This document shows positions 1 to 7,390 of a DNA stretch of 56,578 bases, piece after piece. The DNA comes from Saprospiraceae bacterium (GTDB taxonomy: Bacteria; Bacteroidota; Bacteroidia; Chitinophagales; Saprospiraceae), in contig JAGQWZ010000514.1 in assembly GCA_020436835.1 (NCBI GenBank), forward strand, positions 1 to 56,578. Direction: 5' to 3'. A program made the translations under genes and the position numbers. The notes beneath the pieces are model-generated. The model had not been told where the DNA came from. It made no database searches and saw nothing but the letters and a program-made list of their open reading frames with translations. How positions within the stretch are numbered: the first letter of the stretch is position 1; every line of letters begins with the position of its first letter.

Positions 1-120
1 ATTATCTATGGTGGAGCCCACAAATGGATTCCGGACGAATTATTTCACTCTTGCCCGGATTTTGAAGTTGTGCAGTTTAACGAATTAATGACTAACAAAA
101 ACAGTACTTACCAATTTTAA
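1..120 (+). CDS. 3' end of an unidentified gene (partial)
   Basis: Frame 1 is open from the first base and stops at TAA 118-120, giving the last 39 residues of a protein that begins outside the window. The visible part reads IIYGGAHKWIPDELF and ends NSTYQF. The pattern of a hydrophobic strand, then GGAH, then 'F-E-V-V' is reminiscent of the C-terminus of DUF5694/TraB-like proteins, but the fragment is too short to assign. The 66 bases to the next gene show no terminator. Confidence 0.55.
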   Translation: MIYGGAHKWIPDELFHSCPDFEVVQFNELMTNKNSTYQF

Positions 121-186
121 TTCAGATGGTCTGAATATCCCAATAAAATTCCAGCGTTGAGGAAAGCTCTATAAATCAATTTCAAA

Positions 187-744
187 ATGAGATCATCCTT
201 TGCTTTATTTTCGTTCTTAATATTATTTGGCTGCCACCAGTCATCCAATAATCCCCCTGAATTAACCAGGTCCCAGCAAGTCAGCAAGAGAGCGCATGCT
301 TTTTTTCAGACTTTTGCCGATCGAAACGACTGGGAAGCGTTTTGCTCCTTCTACCGGGAGGATATGTTTTTCCAGGATATAATGTTACAAATAGAGCTGG
401 ATAGCCTCTGGCAGTTCAAGCGATTTTATGCCTGGGACTCCCCTGATTATGAGTTTGAAAAACTCACACCGGAGCAGCCACATCTCACCGTTGTCAATCT
501 GATCGCGAATGATAGTAGCGCTATGGCCACCGGCCACTTCAATCCTTTCTATTACAATGGTGATCTGATCGATACGGAATGGGGTATGGAGTTTACCATC
601 ATTCTGTACTTTGATCAAGACCTCAAGATCGTAAAACAAACGGATTGGATCGAATACGATGATTATGCCCTGGAGGCCGTAATTGAACGGTGCCGGAAGT
701 TTGGCTTTCGGGCCCCTCCAGCCTGGTTGGATCTATCAAAATAA
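187..744 (+). CDS. NTF2/SnoaL-like lipoprotein
   Basis: A 185-residue protein with a lipoprotein signal: a hydrophobic stretch, then FGC with the lipid-accepting Cys at about residue 16. It is therefore expected to be anchored in the periplasm or outer membrane. The mature part has an amphipathic helix (RAHAFFQTFADRNDWEAF), mixed strands and a WGMEFT strand typical of the cone-shaped NTF2/SnoaL-like fold. No catalytic residues can be assigned, so binding and enzymatic roles are both open. It stands alone: the next gene begins about 190 bases later, and I see nothing recognisable between 745 and 932. Confidence 0.75.
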   Translation: MRSSFALFSFLILFGCHQSSNNPPELTRSQQVSKRAHAFFQTFADRNDWEAFCSFYREDMFFQDIMLQIELDSLWQFKRFYAWDSPDYEFEKLTPEQPHLTVVNLIANDSSAMATGHFNPFYYNGDLIDTEWGMEFTIILYFDQDLKIVKQTDWIEYDDYALEAVIERCRKFGFRAPPAWLDLSK

Positions 745-932
745 CACATGGAATCCTTCCAATTTCCTCTATTAATTCCGGAAATAACCCTGGATGTTTT
801 CTCCAGGTAAAGACAGAAAATACCGACCTCCAGGATGCGATACTATACCTTGGTGGTAAAAACCAGCCTGGAGAACCAAGGTACATAAGCGCCATGGAGG
901 CTTAAGCATTATTGATTTTTACTTATTATATC

Positions 933-1481
933 ATGAAAATTAAGTTCATACTTCTGACCTTGCTTCTGCTGTTCTCGAGAGGATGTGACTTTTATTCAAC
1001 CAGCCTTTGGATCTTTGAGAATCCTTCAGATGAAACAAATCCACTGTCGCAGGTTTTTGGAATGGGCTGGACCGGATTAATTCTTGTTAACTTGATCCTG
1101 GTTGGGTTTATCATTTATGGTTTTTATCAATACTCGTTCGCGCCTTCCGCCCACAAACGGACCCGGAAGCCAGAGAAACTGACCGATTTTGTATCCGAGC
1201 TTTACTTCGATGAAAAAGGGAAATTCTGGCAGCTATTTTACAGGATGCCGAAGAATCGCAAAATATTGATCGGACATACCGGCTATGTGCTGATCCGGGT
1301 TATTATTGTTGCCAGCTTTTTGGCGACTATACATAACCTTTGCCAGTATTATAATGTCCCTGCCTATGATTCATTTAGAGACTTCGTCGGAAGACCTCTA
1401 TCTGTTATTTATGCAATTGTGTTGCTGTCCCTCGCCTATTTCACCTACAGACTCTGGAGAAAGGAATATGACCTGAGGTGA
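933..1481 (+). CDS. DUF5658-like small integral membrane protein
   Basis: The frame is open from a TTG at 912, but the ATG at 933 is the better start because it begins directly with a signal/membrane segment (MKIKFILLTLLLLF). The product is 182 residues with about four membrane segments. The first loop contains CDFYSTSLWIFE followed by E-T-N-P-L, resembling the D...T...E.NP signature of DUF5658-type membrane proteins of unknown function. A basic cytoplasmic loop (HKRTRKPEK) sits in the middle. No operon partner is close. The 218 bases after the stop carry no gene that I can see, only an AGGAGGT stretch near 1671-1678 that may serve the next gene. Confidence 0.6.
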   Translation: MKIKFILLTLLLLFSRGCDFYSTSLWIFENPSDETNPLSQVFGMGWTGLILVNLILVGFIIYGFYQYSFAPSAHKRTRKPEKLTDFVSELYFDEKGKFWQLFYRMPKNRKILIGHTGYVLIRVIIVASFLATIHNLCQYYNVPAYDSFRDFVGRPLSVIYAIVLLSLAYFTYRLWRKEYDLR

Positions 1482-1699
1482 ATTGCTTTGAGCTGGTTTT
1501 CGTCATTTCTGCTAAAGAATAAATTTCGAAATCTCTTCCTCAAGAAAACATGCATTTCCTGATTTGGTGTGCGGTAGATCAGGAATGTCGCAATCGCCCT
1601 TGAGTGAAGCCGCAATCGCACTGGATCAGCGTTCCAGAAATTCGTTTATTTTGAAGGAGTTATCGAACTGAGGAGGTAATACATAATTAATTATAAATA

Positions 1700-2098
1700 A
1701 TGGAACATAGAAAAGTAGAAAACCCCGTGGTATGGTTTGAAATTTATGTTGCGGATATCGAAAGGGCCAGAAAATTTTATGAAACAGTTTTTCAGATTGG
1801 ATTAAATGAAATGCCGGTACCGGACATCGGAGAGGAAATACAGATGCTATTTTTTCCCGCCAATATGGAATCCCAAAACAGGGCTTCCGGTTCTCTTATA
1901 AAAATGGAAGGGATGAATCCTGGTGGTAACAGCACAATCGTGTACTTCATGAGTGAAGATTGCAAGCTTGAAGAGGCCAGAGTTGTAGACGCCGGAGGCA
2001 AAGTTTTTAAGTCTAAAATGTCACTGGGTGCGTATGGTCATATGGTACTTGCAACAGATACTGAAGGGAATATGATCGGAATCCATTCAATGAAATAA
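1700..2098 (+). CDS. VOC family (glyoxalase/bleomycin-resistance fold) protein
   Basis: A 132-residue single-domain vicinal oxygen chelate protein. The N-terminus VVWFEIYVADIERARKFYE is the characteristic first beta-alpha-beta unit with its D-x-x-R/K-A-x-x-F-Y pattern. The C-terminal strand ends with the DTEGNMIGIHS element, where the Gly-Asn-x-x-Gly turn is typical. Such proteins bind a metal or a small hydrophobic ligand, and the substrate cannot be told from sequence. An AGGAGGT sequence 20-30 bases upstream is unusual for this genome but rather far from the ATG. The next gene starts 16 bases downstream, so the two are probably co-transcribed. Confidence 0.85.
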   Translation: MEHRKVENPVVWFEIYVADIERARKFYETVFQIGLNEMPVPDIGEEIQMLFFPANMESQNRASGSLIKMEGMNPGGNSTIVYFMSEDCKLEEARVVDAGGKVFKSKMSLGAYGHMVLATDTEGNMIGIHSMK

Positions 2099-2114
2099 AC
2101 TGTCCAATACAACT

Positions 2115-2546
2115 ATGAAATATAGAACCAAAATTATTCAGACTGGTAACAACACCGGCATTGAAATAACTGAAAGTCAATTAGCAGAATTAGGCGGAGG
2201 TAAAAGACCCCTTGTCGTAGTTACCATTAATGGTTACAGTTATAGAGGTGCAGTAGGAAAAATGAAAGACAAGTTCATGATCAGTCTAAGCGCAGAAAAT
2301 CGCAAGAAAGCGAACGTCAATGGAGGGGATGAGTTGGAGGTTCAAGTGGAATTAGACACCCAGCCCAGAATAGTAGAGATTCCAAAAGAATTAGACCGTG
2401 AACTCGATAAATCACCAGGTTGCAGGGAAAAATTTGAGAAATTGGCACCCAGCAAGAAAAAAGCCATGGCTTTGTTGGTTAGTTCTGCCCGGTCGGATGA
2501 AACCCGTAACAGAAGAATTCAAAAAATACTATCTGAATTAAAATAG
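2115..2546 (+). CDS. DUF1905 / YdeI-OmpD-associated family protein
   Basis: A 143-residue protein in two parts. Residues 1 to about 85 form a small beta-barrel of the DUF1905 type (pattern V-x-V-x-I-N-G-x-x-Y-R-G and a following G-G-D-E-L-E-V strand). Residues about 88-143 form a helical segment ending in ETRNRRIQKILSELK, as in the 'bacteriocin-protection, YdeI or OmpD-associated' family. The molecular function of the family is not established. It follows the VOC gene by 16 bases and is likely in the same transcript. The 161 bases to the next gene hold no recognisable element. Confidence 0.8.
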   Translation: MKYRTKIIQTGNNTGIEITESQLAELGGGKRPLVVVTINGYSYRGAVGKMKDKFMISLSAENRKKANVNGGDELEVQVELDTQPRIVEIPKELDRELDKSPGCREKFEKLAPSKKKAMALLVSSARSDETRNRRIQKILSELK

Positions 2547-2707
2547 TCGGAATACACATTTTCCAGTGTTGTATTTCGCAGGATAAGGATTTTCGGGAAT
2601 ATTGAAGAAATCTGGAATACGGTGAGCTATAAAATTGGCCTGGTGGACCTATTACTGTTCCGGGATTCCCACATTAAACGAAATGTTTGAAGAAATAGAT
2701 TGGTGAC

Positions 2708-3007
2708 ATGAAGCCAGGTAGAAATATCGAATTAAGGAGTTGCGAAAAAGGCCACTTATACAAGAAAAGCAGCAATTGCCCTACCTGTCCGGTTTGCGAA
2801 GCTGAAAGGCAACCAAAACACGGATTTCTTTCCCCACTGGCTGCTCCGGCAAGACGAGCATTAGAGAATGCAGGTATCCTGACATTGCAATCGCTGTCCG
2901 AACACACGGAAGAAGAAATCCTGAGTTTGCACGGGATGGGCAAAAGCTCCATACCCAAACTGAAAAAGGCTTTGGATCAGGAAGGACTCTCCTTTAAAGA
3001 ACACTAG
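2708..3007 (+). CDS. Small zinc-ribbon plus helix-hairpin-helix protein
   Basis: A 99-residue protein. Residues about 12-31 contain C-x-x-G-H and CPTCPVC, a likely zinc-binding knuckle. Residues about 42-95 (APARRALENAGILTLQSL, then LHGMGKSSIPKLKKAL) closely resemble the C-terminal domain of RNA polymerase alpha, a double helix-hairpin-helix fold. By family resemblance it may bind DNA or another protein; this is inference. The 3008-3207 stretch downstream holds a short CCTCTC/GAGAGG hairpin (3132-3149) and otherwise nothing recognisable before the ArsR promoter. Confidence 0.7.
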   Translation: MKPGRNIELRSCEKGHLYKKSSNCPTCPVCEAERQPKHGFLSPLAAPARRALENAGILTLQSLSEHTEEEILSLHGMGKSSIPKLKKALDQEGLSFKEH

Positions 3008-3207
3008 GATGCATATGGAATCTATGACGACCCGAATTACCTGTTCTTTAATAGAATTGTCCCTAAACAGCAAGCATTGTGACAGGACTGGCTGTCAGGA
3101 ATTGATCACCCCCTTTTAGCTGTTCAGCTCCCCTCTCTGCAATGAGAGGATTAAGAGTCTTATCCAGAGCTATTTTTATTTTTTATCCGAATAAAAATCA
3201 CAAATAA

Positions 3208-3239
3208 TTTGCGCAACTGAATAGTTGCGTTTATATTTG
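3208..3239 (+). promoter_or_regulatory. Promoter of the ArsR-AHSA1-DoxX operon
   Basis: TTTG at 3208-3211 (-33 element), a 20-base spacer and TATATTTG at 3232-3239 (-7 element) match the Bacteroidota sigma-ABfr consensus TTTG-N19-21-TAnnTTTG. The ATG of the regulator lies 37 bases beyond the -7 element. Confidence 0.8.
3212..3229. promoter_or_regulatory. Operator palindrome 1 (ArsR-type regulator)
   Basis: CGCAACT-GAAT-AGTTGCG is a perfect inverted repeat with 7-base arms and a 4-base centre. It fills the spacer between the -33 and -7 elements, so a bound repressor would exclude RNA polymerase. Its core GCAACT-N4-AGTTGC has the same 16-base layout as the second palindrome downstream. Confidence 0.7.
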
Positions 3240-3254
3240 CAACCAATTGGTTTC
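3239..3254. promoter_or_regulatory. Operator palindrome 2 (ArsR-type regulator)
   Basis: GCAACC-AATT-GGTTTC is a near-perfect inverted repeat (AACCAATTGGTT is perfect) with the same 16-base architecture as palindrome 1. It starts on the last base of the -7 element and covers the expected transcription start. The two centres are 26 bases apart, about two and a half helical turns. Confidence 0.6.
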
Positions 3255-3276
3255 TTAACGCAAATAACGACACACG

Positions 3277-3594
3277 ATGAAACGAGACATTTTCCAGGCG
3301 ATAGCCGATCCCACCCGACGGGCCATTTTAGTTTTAATTGCCAGCCAGGCACTGACTCCTAATGCCCTGGCGGAACGATTCGATATGTCCCGTCAGGCAG
3401 TTTCCAAGCACATCAAGATTCTCAATGAATGTGACCTCCTGGAACAGGAAAAAGTAGGAAGAGAAATCCATTATCAACTCAAAGTGGATAAAATGAAAGA
3501 AATAGACCGGTGGCTAGAGCAATTCCGGCGGATCTGGGAAACCCGTTTCGACCAACTTGAAGATGTGCTTAAAAAGATTAAATCAAATCGATAA
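3277..3594 (+). CDS. ArsR/SmtB-family HTH repressor of the AHSA1-DoxX operon
   Basis: A 105-residue winged-helix protein. The N-terminus FQAIADPTRRAILVLI is the classic ArsR helix 1-2, LAERFDMSRQAVSKHIKIL is the recognition helix-turn-helix, and GREIHYQL is the wing. No Cys or His metal-binding motif (for example CVC) is present, so this is the non-metal subfamily often found with AHSA1 genes. It is first in a tight operon with an AHSA1 protein (12-base gap) and a DoxX protein. Two matching palindromes over its promoter point to autorepression. The inducer is unknown. Confidence 0.9.
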   Translation: MKRDIFQAIADPTRRAILVLIASQALTPNALAERFDMSRQAVSKHIKILNECDLLEQEKVGREIHYQLKVDKMKEIDRWLEQFRRIWETRFDQLEDVLKKIKSNR

Positions 3595-3606
3595 AAATCA
3601 AATATT

Positions 3607-4089
3607 ATGGAATTCATAGTGAACAAAGAAAACAGCAGTGTACAGGTAAAACGTACATTTGAAGCACCTCAATCCGACGTCTGGGCAGCCTGGACTGAGC
3701 CAGAAATTTTAGATCAGTGGTGGGCCCCAAAACCTTTTAAGTCCAGAACTAAGTTCATGGATTTCCGGGAAGGAGGAAGACGTTTATATGCTATGGTAGG
3801 ACCAAACGGAGAAACACATTGGGCGCTGGCAGACTACACCTCCATCAGCCCCAAAACGAATTTTAAGCTCTTAAGTGGCTTTTGTGATGAAACCGGAAAT
3901 ATTAATCAGGCGATGCCTCAGTCGACCTGGAATGTCGATTTTCATGAAGCAGATGGAGTGACTACGGTGCAGGTACTGATTAAACACGACTCGCTGACTG
4001 ATTTGGAAAAAGTGATCGAAATGGGATTCAAAGAAGGTTTCACCGCCACGCTGGAAGAATTAACCAGGTTGCTGGAAATAAAAAACTGA
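3607..4089 (+). CDS. SRPBCC/AHSA1-domain protein
   Basis: A 160-residue START-like (Bet v 1 fold) protein of the activator-of-Hsp90-ATPase homologue 1 type. The signature is in the first half: VKRTFEAPQSDVWAAWTEPEILDQWW, followed by the FREGGRRLYAMVGP strand. The C-terminal helix GFKEGFTATLEELTRLL closes the hydrophobic cavity. Bacterial members bind hydrophobic ligands or act as uncharacterised partners of ArsR repressors. It lies 12 bases after the repressor and 14 bases before the DoxX gene, so the three genes form one operon. Confidence 0.88.
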   Translation: MEFIVNKENSSVQVKRTFEAPQSDVWAAWTEPEILDQWWAPKPFKSRTKFMDFREGGRRLYAMVGPNGETHWALADYTSISPKTNFKLLSGFCDETGNINQAMPQSTWNVDFHEADGVTTVQVLIKHDSLTDLEKVIEMGFKEGFTATLEELTRLLEIKN

Positions 4090-4103
4090 TAAATAGTAAA
4101 ATA

Positions 4104-4502
4104 ATGACCAATGTAAAAACAGTTTCGAGAAGCCGGCGCTGGCTGGCACGTTCAATGAGCGGCATTGTTATTCTTTTTATGCTTATGGACAGTATCATGA
4201 AATTTATCCAACCCCCCACCGTGGTAGAATCCACCGTTGCCCTTGGCTTTGGTGAAGATCAGATTCTGCTGTTGGCAGTTCTTGGATTGCTTTCTACACT
4301 ATTGTATACTTATCCTAAAACCTCCATTCTGGGGGCTGTTTTACTGACAGGATACTGGGGTGGAGCTATTGCCACGCATGTGCGGCTTGACAATCCCCTG
4401 TTTACCCATATTCTTTTTCCGGTCTATCTGGCTATTTTAGCCTGGGGAGCAATATGGCTGGTAAATGATGCACTGCGCGACCTGTTTCCTGTGAAAAAAT
4501 AA
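4104..4502 (+). CDS. DoxX-family membrane protein
   Basis: A 132-residue protein with four predicted membrane segments, in the order expected for DoxX. Segment 1 ends in MDSIMKFIQPPTVVE. Segment 2 follows GFGEDQILLLAVLGLL. Then comes the polar TYPKTSILGAVLLTGYWGGAIATHVR region, whose G-x-x-A-T-H-x-R is typical, and then segment 4 near FPVYLAILAWGAIW. DoxX proteins are associated with redox or thiol stress in the inner membrane. This is the last gene of the ArsR-AHSA1 operon. Confidence 0.85.
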   Translation: MTNVKTVSRSRRWLARSMSGIVILFMLMDSIMKFIQPPTVVESTVALGFGEDQILLLAVLGLLSTLLYTYPKTSILGAVLLTGYWGGAIATHVRLDNPLFTHILFPVYLAILAWGAIWLVNDALRDLFPVKK

Positions 4503-4553
4503 GGGTCCACATCGGGGAATTTAATTTGACCGGTAATTCTCAAAAATTAATAA

Positions 4554-5297
4554 ATGGAATTCAATCCAAATAATCAAATAGTTAAATATTGCCTTCAGGG
4601 TATGGCACTGGAAGAAAATGGCAGTACCACCGAAGCACTTAATGTCTTTGAACAAGCCTGGAAAGAAGCCTCAAACGATTTTGAAAAATATCTGGCAGCG
4701 TATTTTGTGGCCCGGCAACAGAAGGAACCCTCCGACAAACTAAAATGGCTGGAAACAGCCATACAGTTTGCCTTAAAAGTGAATGATGATGGAGTGAAAA
4801 GTGCTTTCCCCGGTATTTACGCAGACATTGCCAAATGTTACGAGAACCTGGGGGAATCCGGAAAGGCAGAAGAGCACAACAAACTTACGGCTTCCTTCAA
4901 AGATAAACCGGCAGACAAGGGTCCCTTTTATCATGGCACCAGGGCAGACCTACCGGTTGGTGATTTCTTAACCCCGGGTGGCCAATCTAATTATAAAGCT
5001 GATTTAAAAATGAATCACATCTATTTTACCGCCCTGTCGAACAACGCCGGACTGGCGGCCGCATTGGCCAAAGGGGATGGCCAACAACGAGTCTATATTA
5101 TTGAGCCGACCGGTAATTTTGAAAATGATCCCAACGTGACCGATAAAAAATTTCCGGGAAATCCCACTCGTTCCTATCGCTCCTCCTCACCCCTAAAGAT
5201 CGTTGGAGAGGTCACCGATTGGGTAAGAATAACACCGGAAGAACTGAAAGTGTGGCAAAATAAATTGGACAAAAATAAAGGTGAGATTATTAATTAG
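4554..5297 (+). CDS. arr: NAD(+)-rifampin ADP-ribosyltransferase with helical N-terminal extension
   Basis: A 247-residue protein. Residues about 123-247 match rifampin ADP-ribosyltransferase (Arr): FYHGT at 125-129, HIYFTAL at about 155-161, IEPTGNFENDPN at about 183-194, and NPTRSYRS followed by PLKIVGEVTDW. His127 and Asp192 align with the His and Asp known to matter in Arr. The reaction is transfer of ADP-ribose from NAD to the ansa-chain hydroxyl of rifamycins, which inactivates them. Residues 1-120 are helical and TPR-like (YCLQGMALEENGSTTEALNVFEQAWKEA). Classical Arr is about 140 residues, so this is a longer, two-domain form. Its natural role may differ from drug resistance. Confidence 0.88.
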   Translation: MEFNPNNQIVKYCLQGMALEENGSTTEALNVFEQAWKEASNDFEKYLAAYFVARQQKEPSDKLKWLETAIQFALKVNDDGVKSAFPGIYADIAKCYENLGESGKAEEHNKLTASFKDKPADKGPFYHGTRADLPVGDFLTPGGQSNYKADLKMNHIYFTALSNNAGLAAALAKGDGQQRVYIIEPTGNFENDPNVTDKKFPGNPTRSYRSSSPLKIVGEVTDWVRITPEELKVWQNKLDKNKGEIIN

Positions 5298-5790
5298 ACG
5301 GGAGACGGAAGACGGGGCAGTGATGACCGGAGACAGAAGACCGAAGACGGGAGTGGAGACGATCGACTAACCCCGAAGGGGTGAAATTATATTAACCCCG
5401 GATGCAGCGCAGCGAAATCCGGGGGATAATGGGTAGAACCACCAACCCCAGCGGGGTTGAAAGTTGCCAGATGTCCGGTGTCTATTGCGAAGCAGACGTG
5501 TTGGTACCCCTGGCACCTTTGGTACTTCTGGTACTGTGCGGTAGAGACGGGAGACGGAAGTCGGGGGAGAGTGAAGACCGGAGACAGAAGACCGAAGACT
5601 GGAGAGGAGACGATCGACTAACCCCGGAGGGGTGAAATTATATTAACCCCGGATTCAGCGAAGCGAAATCCGGGGGGGATACTCGGCAGAAGAACCCAAC
5701 CCCGGAGGGGTTGAAGGTTGTCGGATGTCCGGTGTCTATTGCGAAGCAGACTTCCTGGTACCCCTGGCACCTGTGGTACTTCTGGCACTC
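5296..5790. repeat. Two tandem copies of a ~249-base non-coding repeat
   Basis: Copy 1 is about 5296-5544 and copy 2 about 5545-5790, with high identity throughout. Each copy contains, in order: a GACGGGAGACGGAAG purine-rich lead with further GGAGACAGAAGACCGAAGAC; AACCCCGRAGGGGTGAAATT; an inverted repeat CCCGGAT...ATCCGGG flanking the GCGAAGCGAAAT-type core; a second AACCCC(A/G)G(C/A)GGGGTTGAA; ATGTCCGGTGTCTATTGCGAAGCAGAC; and a TGGTACCCCTGGCACC-TGGTACTTCTGG block. Open frames inside it are by-products. It resembles the dispersed REP-like palindromic repeats common in Bacteroidota genomes. Confidence 0.85.
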
Positions 5791-5857
5791 TTACGGCTGA
5801 CCACTGAAAACTGAATGTTGAATACTCGAATTATAGGCTAAGGAAAAGGCTGAGGCT

Positions 5858-5907
5858 AAGCAGACTTTGTCGTACCCCTGTCACCTGTGGTACTTCTGGT
5901 ACTTTTA
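5858..5907. repeat. Partial third copy of the tandem repeat
   Basis: The block AAGCAGACTTTGTCGTACCCCT followed by GTCACCTGTGGTACTTCTGGTACTTTTA corresponds to the 3' end of the upstream repeat unit. It is separated from copy 2 by about 70 bases of unrelated sequence. Confidence 0.7.
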
Positions 5908-5945
5908 CCCCGTAACTGATCATAAGTAGACTAAAGACCAACTAG

Positions 5946-6329
5946 CTAAAGACCAAAGACCTTCCTCTCCTTGTAGTTAAATCCCAGCCAGATACCAATG
6001 ATGAGCGAGGCTCCTGCCAACACATCAAACCAGAGAGGGTCACCGCTGATCTGCCGGGAAATTAAATAGCCGGTTTCCAGGGTGACGATGAGGGAAATGA
6101 CCAGGGGTACGACGAAATGATGGGCACCGGCGATCAAGCGGGCGATGAAGCCGGCGAGGACAGCCGCCAGAAAGGTCGCTGCACCACCCACGACGAGATC
6201 AAACAACGGTGAACTTCGATATCGGATACCATCAAATAATACTTCCTGGGCTATCGTAGTCAGCAGAACCAGACTGATCTCACCACCGATAATAGCCAGA
6301 ATAACCAGTGTCCATTTTTTAAAAGTCAT
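5946..6329 (-). CDS. Small four-segment membrane protein, function unknown
   Basis: A 127-residue, very hydrophobic protein with about four membrane helices: WTLVILAIIGGEISLVLL; the stretch with GGAATFLAAVLAGFIARLIAG; VPLVISLIVTLETGYLI; and a last one with GASLIIGIWLGF. It ends in a short basic tail (YKERKV). A Glu in segment 1 and the His pair GAHH at about residue 70 are the only polar membrane-proximal features. It lies 11 bases downstream of the exported ankyrin-like protein and is probably co-transcribed with it. I do not recognise the family. Confidence 0.6.
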   Translation of the reverse strand: MTFKKWTLVILAIIGGEISLVLLTTIAQEVLFDGIRYRSSPLFDLVVGGAATFLAAVLAGFIARLIAGAHHFVVPLVISLIVTLETGYLISRQISGDPLWFDVLAGASLIIGIWLGFNYKERKVFGL

Positions 6330-6340
6330 TCTCTTATCTT

Positions 6341-7186
6341 TCAGGACACTTTCTCCGCCTTGAGACTGAGACCTGGCTCGCTGAGGGTTAATGATTTTAC
6401 GATTTCATTTTCAATGTCAAAGGTGACCTGTACGGAGGGGGACCCGTTATAAAAGAACTTATTATCTCCGCTTTTGTAAAGGGCTCCTCCAAATTCACCG
6501 ATGGGTGCCAGGGCCATCAGCTTCCGCATATTCAATTTGATGCTGAAACCTTCGTGCTCTTTTTCTCCATACATGTAATCGCCCAGGTATTTGGTCTGCT
6601 CCCCGGCACTCAAGGTGACATAATCTTCTCCTCCTGCATCCCCCAGGTTTTCCAGGTACTCTATCGTTCTTTGTACATTTTCCACTTCAAGGGAAGTCAT
6701 TTTGTCTTTCATATGTTCTCCGGCGTAGGCATGGTCCAGCAAGCTTATCCCGTGCGGCCCCATCGTGCGCTGAATGCCGGGCACCGATTCTATCGTTGCT
6801 TTTACGATCTCCAGCTGTCCCAGCATAGCATGGGTGAATATGGTGGGTCTGGCTCCTTTCCCGATCAGATAGAGTGCAATATCCCTTCGTCCTACATGTG
6901 AGGCAGCACCGACGGCCGATTCAAAATCACCGAAACGCCAATCCCATGCCGAACGGGCCAGCTCCGGTCTTTCATCCACCAGTTTCTTCACCGCCTCCAA
7001 ATCAAAATGGGATTTTCCTACCACATCGGACACGATTTCCGGATCGATGTAGGGGAAATGTTCCGGGATCGTATTCATTTTGGGTTCCGCCTTACCTGCT
7101 TTTGCGGAACTGAAAGTATAGGTCAGGCCCAGGAAGCCCAATGCGGAAGTTCTGATAGCGGTTCTTCGATCTAAAGATGATCCCAT
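6341..7186 (-). CDS. Tat-exported ankyrin-repeat protein
   Basis: A 281-residue protein. The N-terminus has a twin-arginine motif (DRRTAIRTS) followed by a moderately hydrophobic segment (ALGFLGLTYTFSSAKAG), suggesting Tat export. Residues about 60-155 contain ankyrin-like helix pairs: LEAVKKLVDERPELA, then DFESAVGAASHVGRRDIALYLIGKGARP, then the stretch with THAMLGQLEIVKATIES. Residues about 190-281 are strand-rich and end in a domain rather like the C-terminal domains of secreted penicillin-binding-type hydrolases (FSIKLNMRKLMALAP). No enzyme motif is evident. It is first of a two-gene unit with the small membrane protein. The 204 bases upstream (7187-7390) show nothing recognisable. Confidence 0.72.
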   Translation of the reverse strand: MGSSLDRRTAIRTSALGFLGLTYTFSSAKAGKAEPKMNTIPEHFPYIDPEIVSDVVGKSHFDLEAVKKLVDERPELARSAWDWRFGDFESAVGAASHVGRRDIALYLIGKGARPTIFTHAMLGQLEIVKATIESVPGIQRTMGPHGISLLDHAYAGEHMKDKMTSLEVENVQRTIEYLENLGDAGGEDYVTLSAGEQTKYLGDYMYGEKEHEGFSIKLNMRKLMALAPIGEFGGALYKSGDNKFFYNGSPSVQVTFDIENEIVKSLTLSEPGLSLKAEKVS

Positions 7187-7390
7187 GTAGTCCGATTTTA
7201 TTAATTAAAAAATGTATTAATTATTTTTCCCTTTCGCAAGTCGATGTCAGAAGTAAATCGATTGTCTCACTTTAAGTTATAGACATTTTAATCGTGACGC
7301 CGGATTTTTACACTACCGGATACTCAATTTATGCGAACGGCAAATATCTCCGGACCAGCGTTGACTTCGGGTCTGATCCTTTTCAGACCG

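Noticed and set aside
5402..5635. 77-codon frame within the tandem repeat
   Set aside because: It spans repeat units and starts in the hairpin; such frames are common by-products of this type of repeat.
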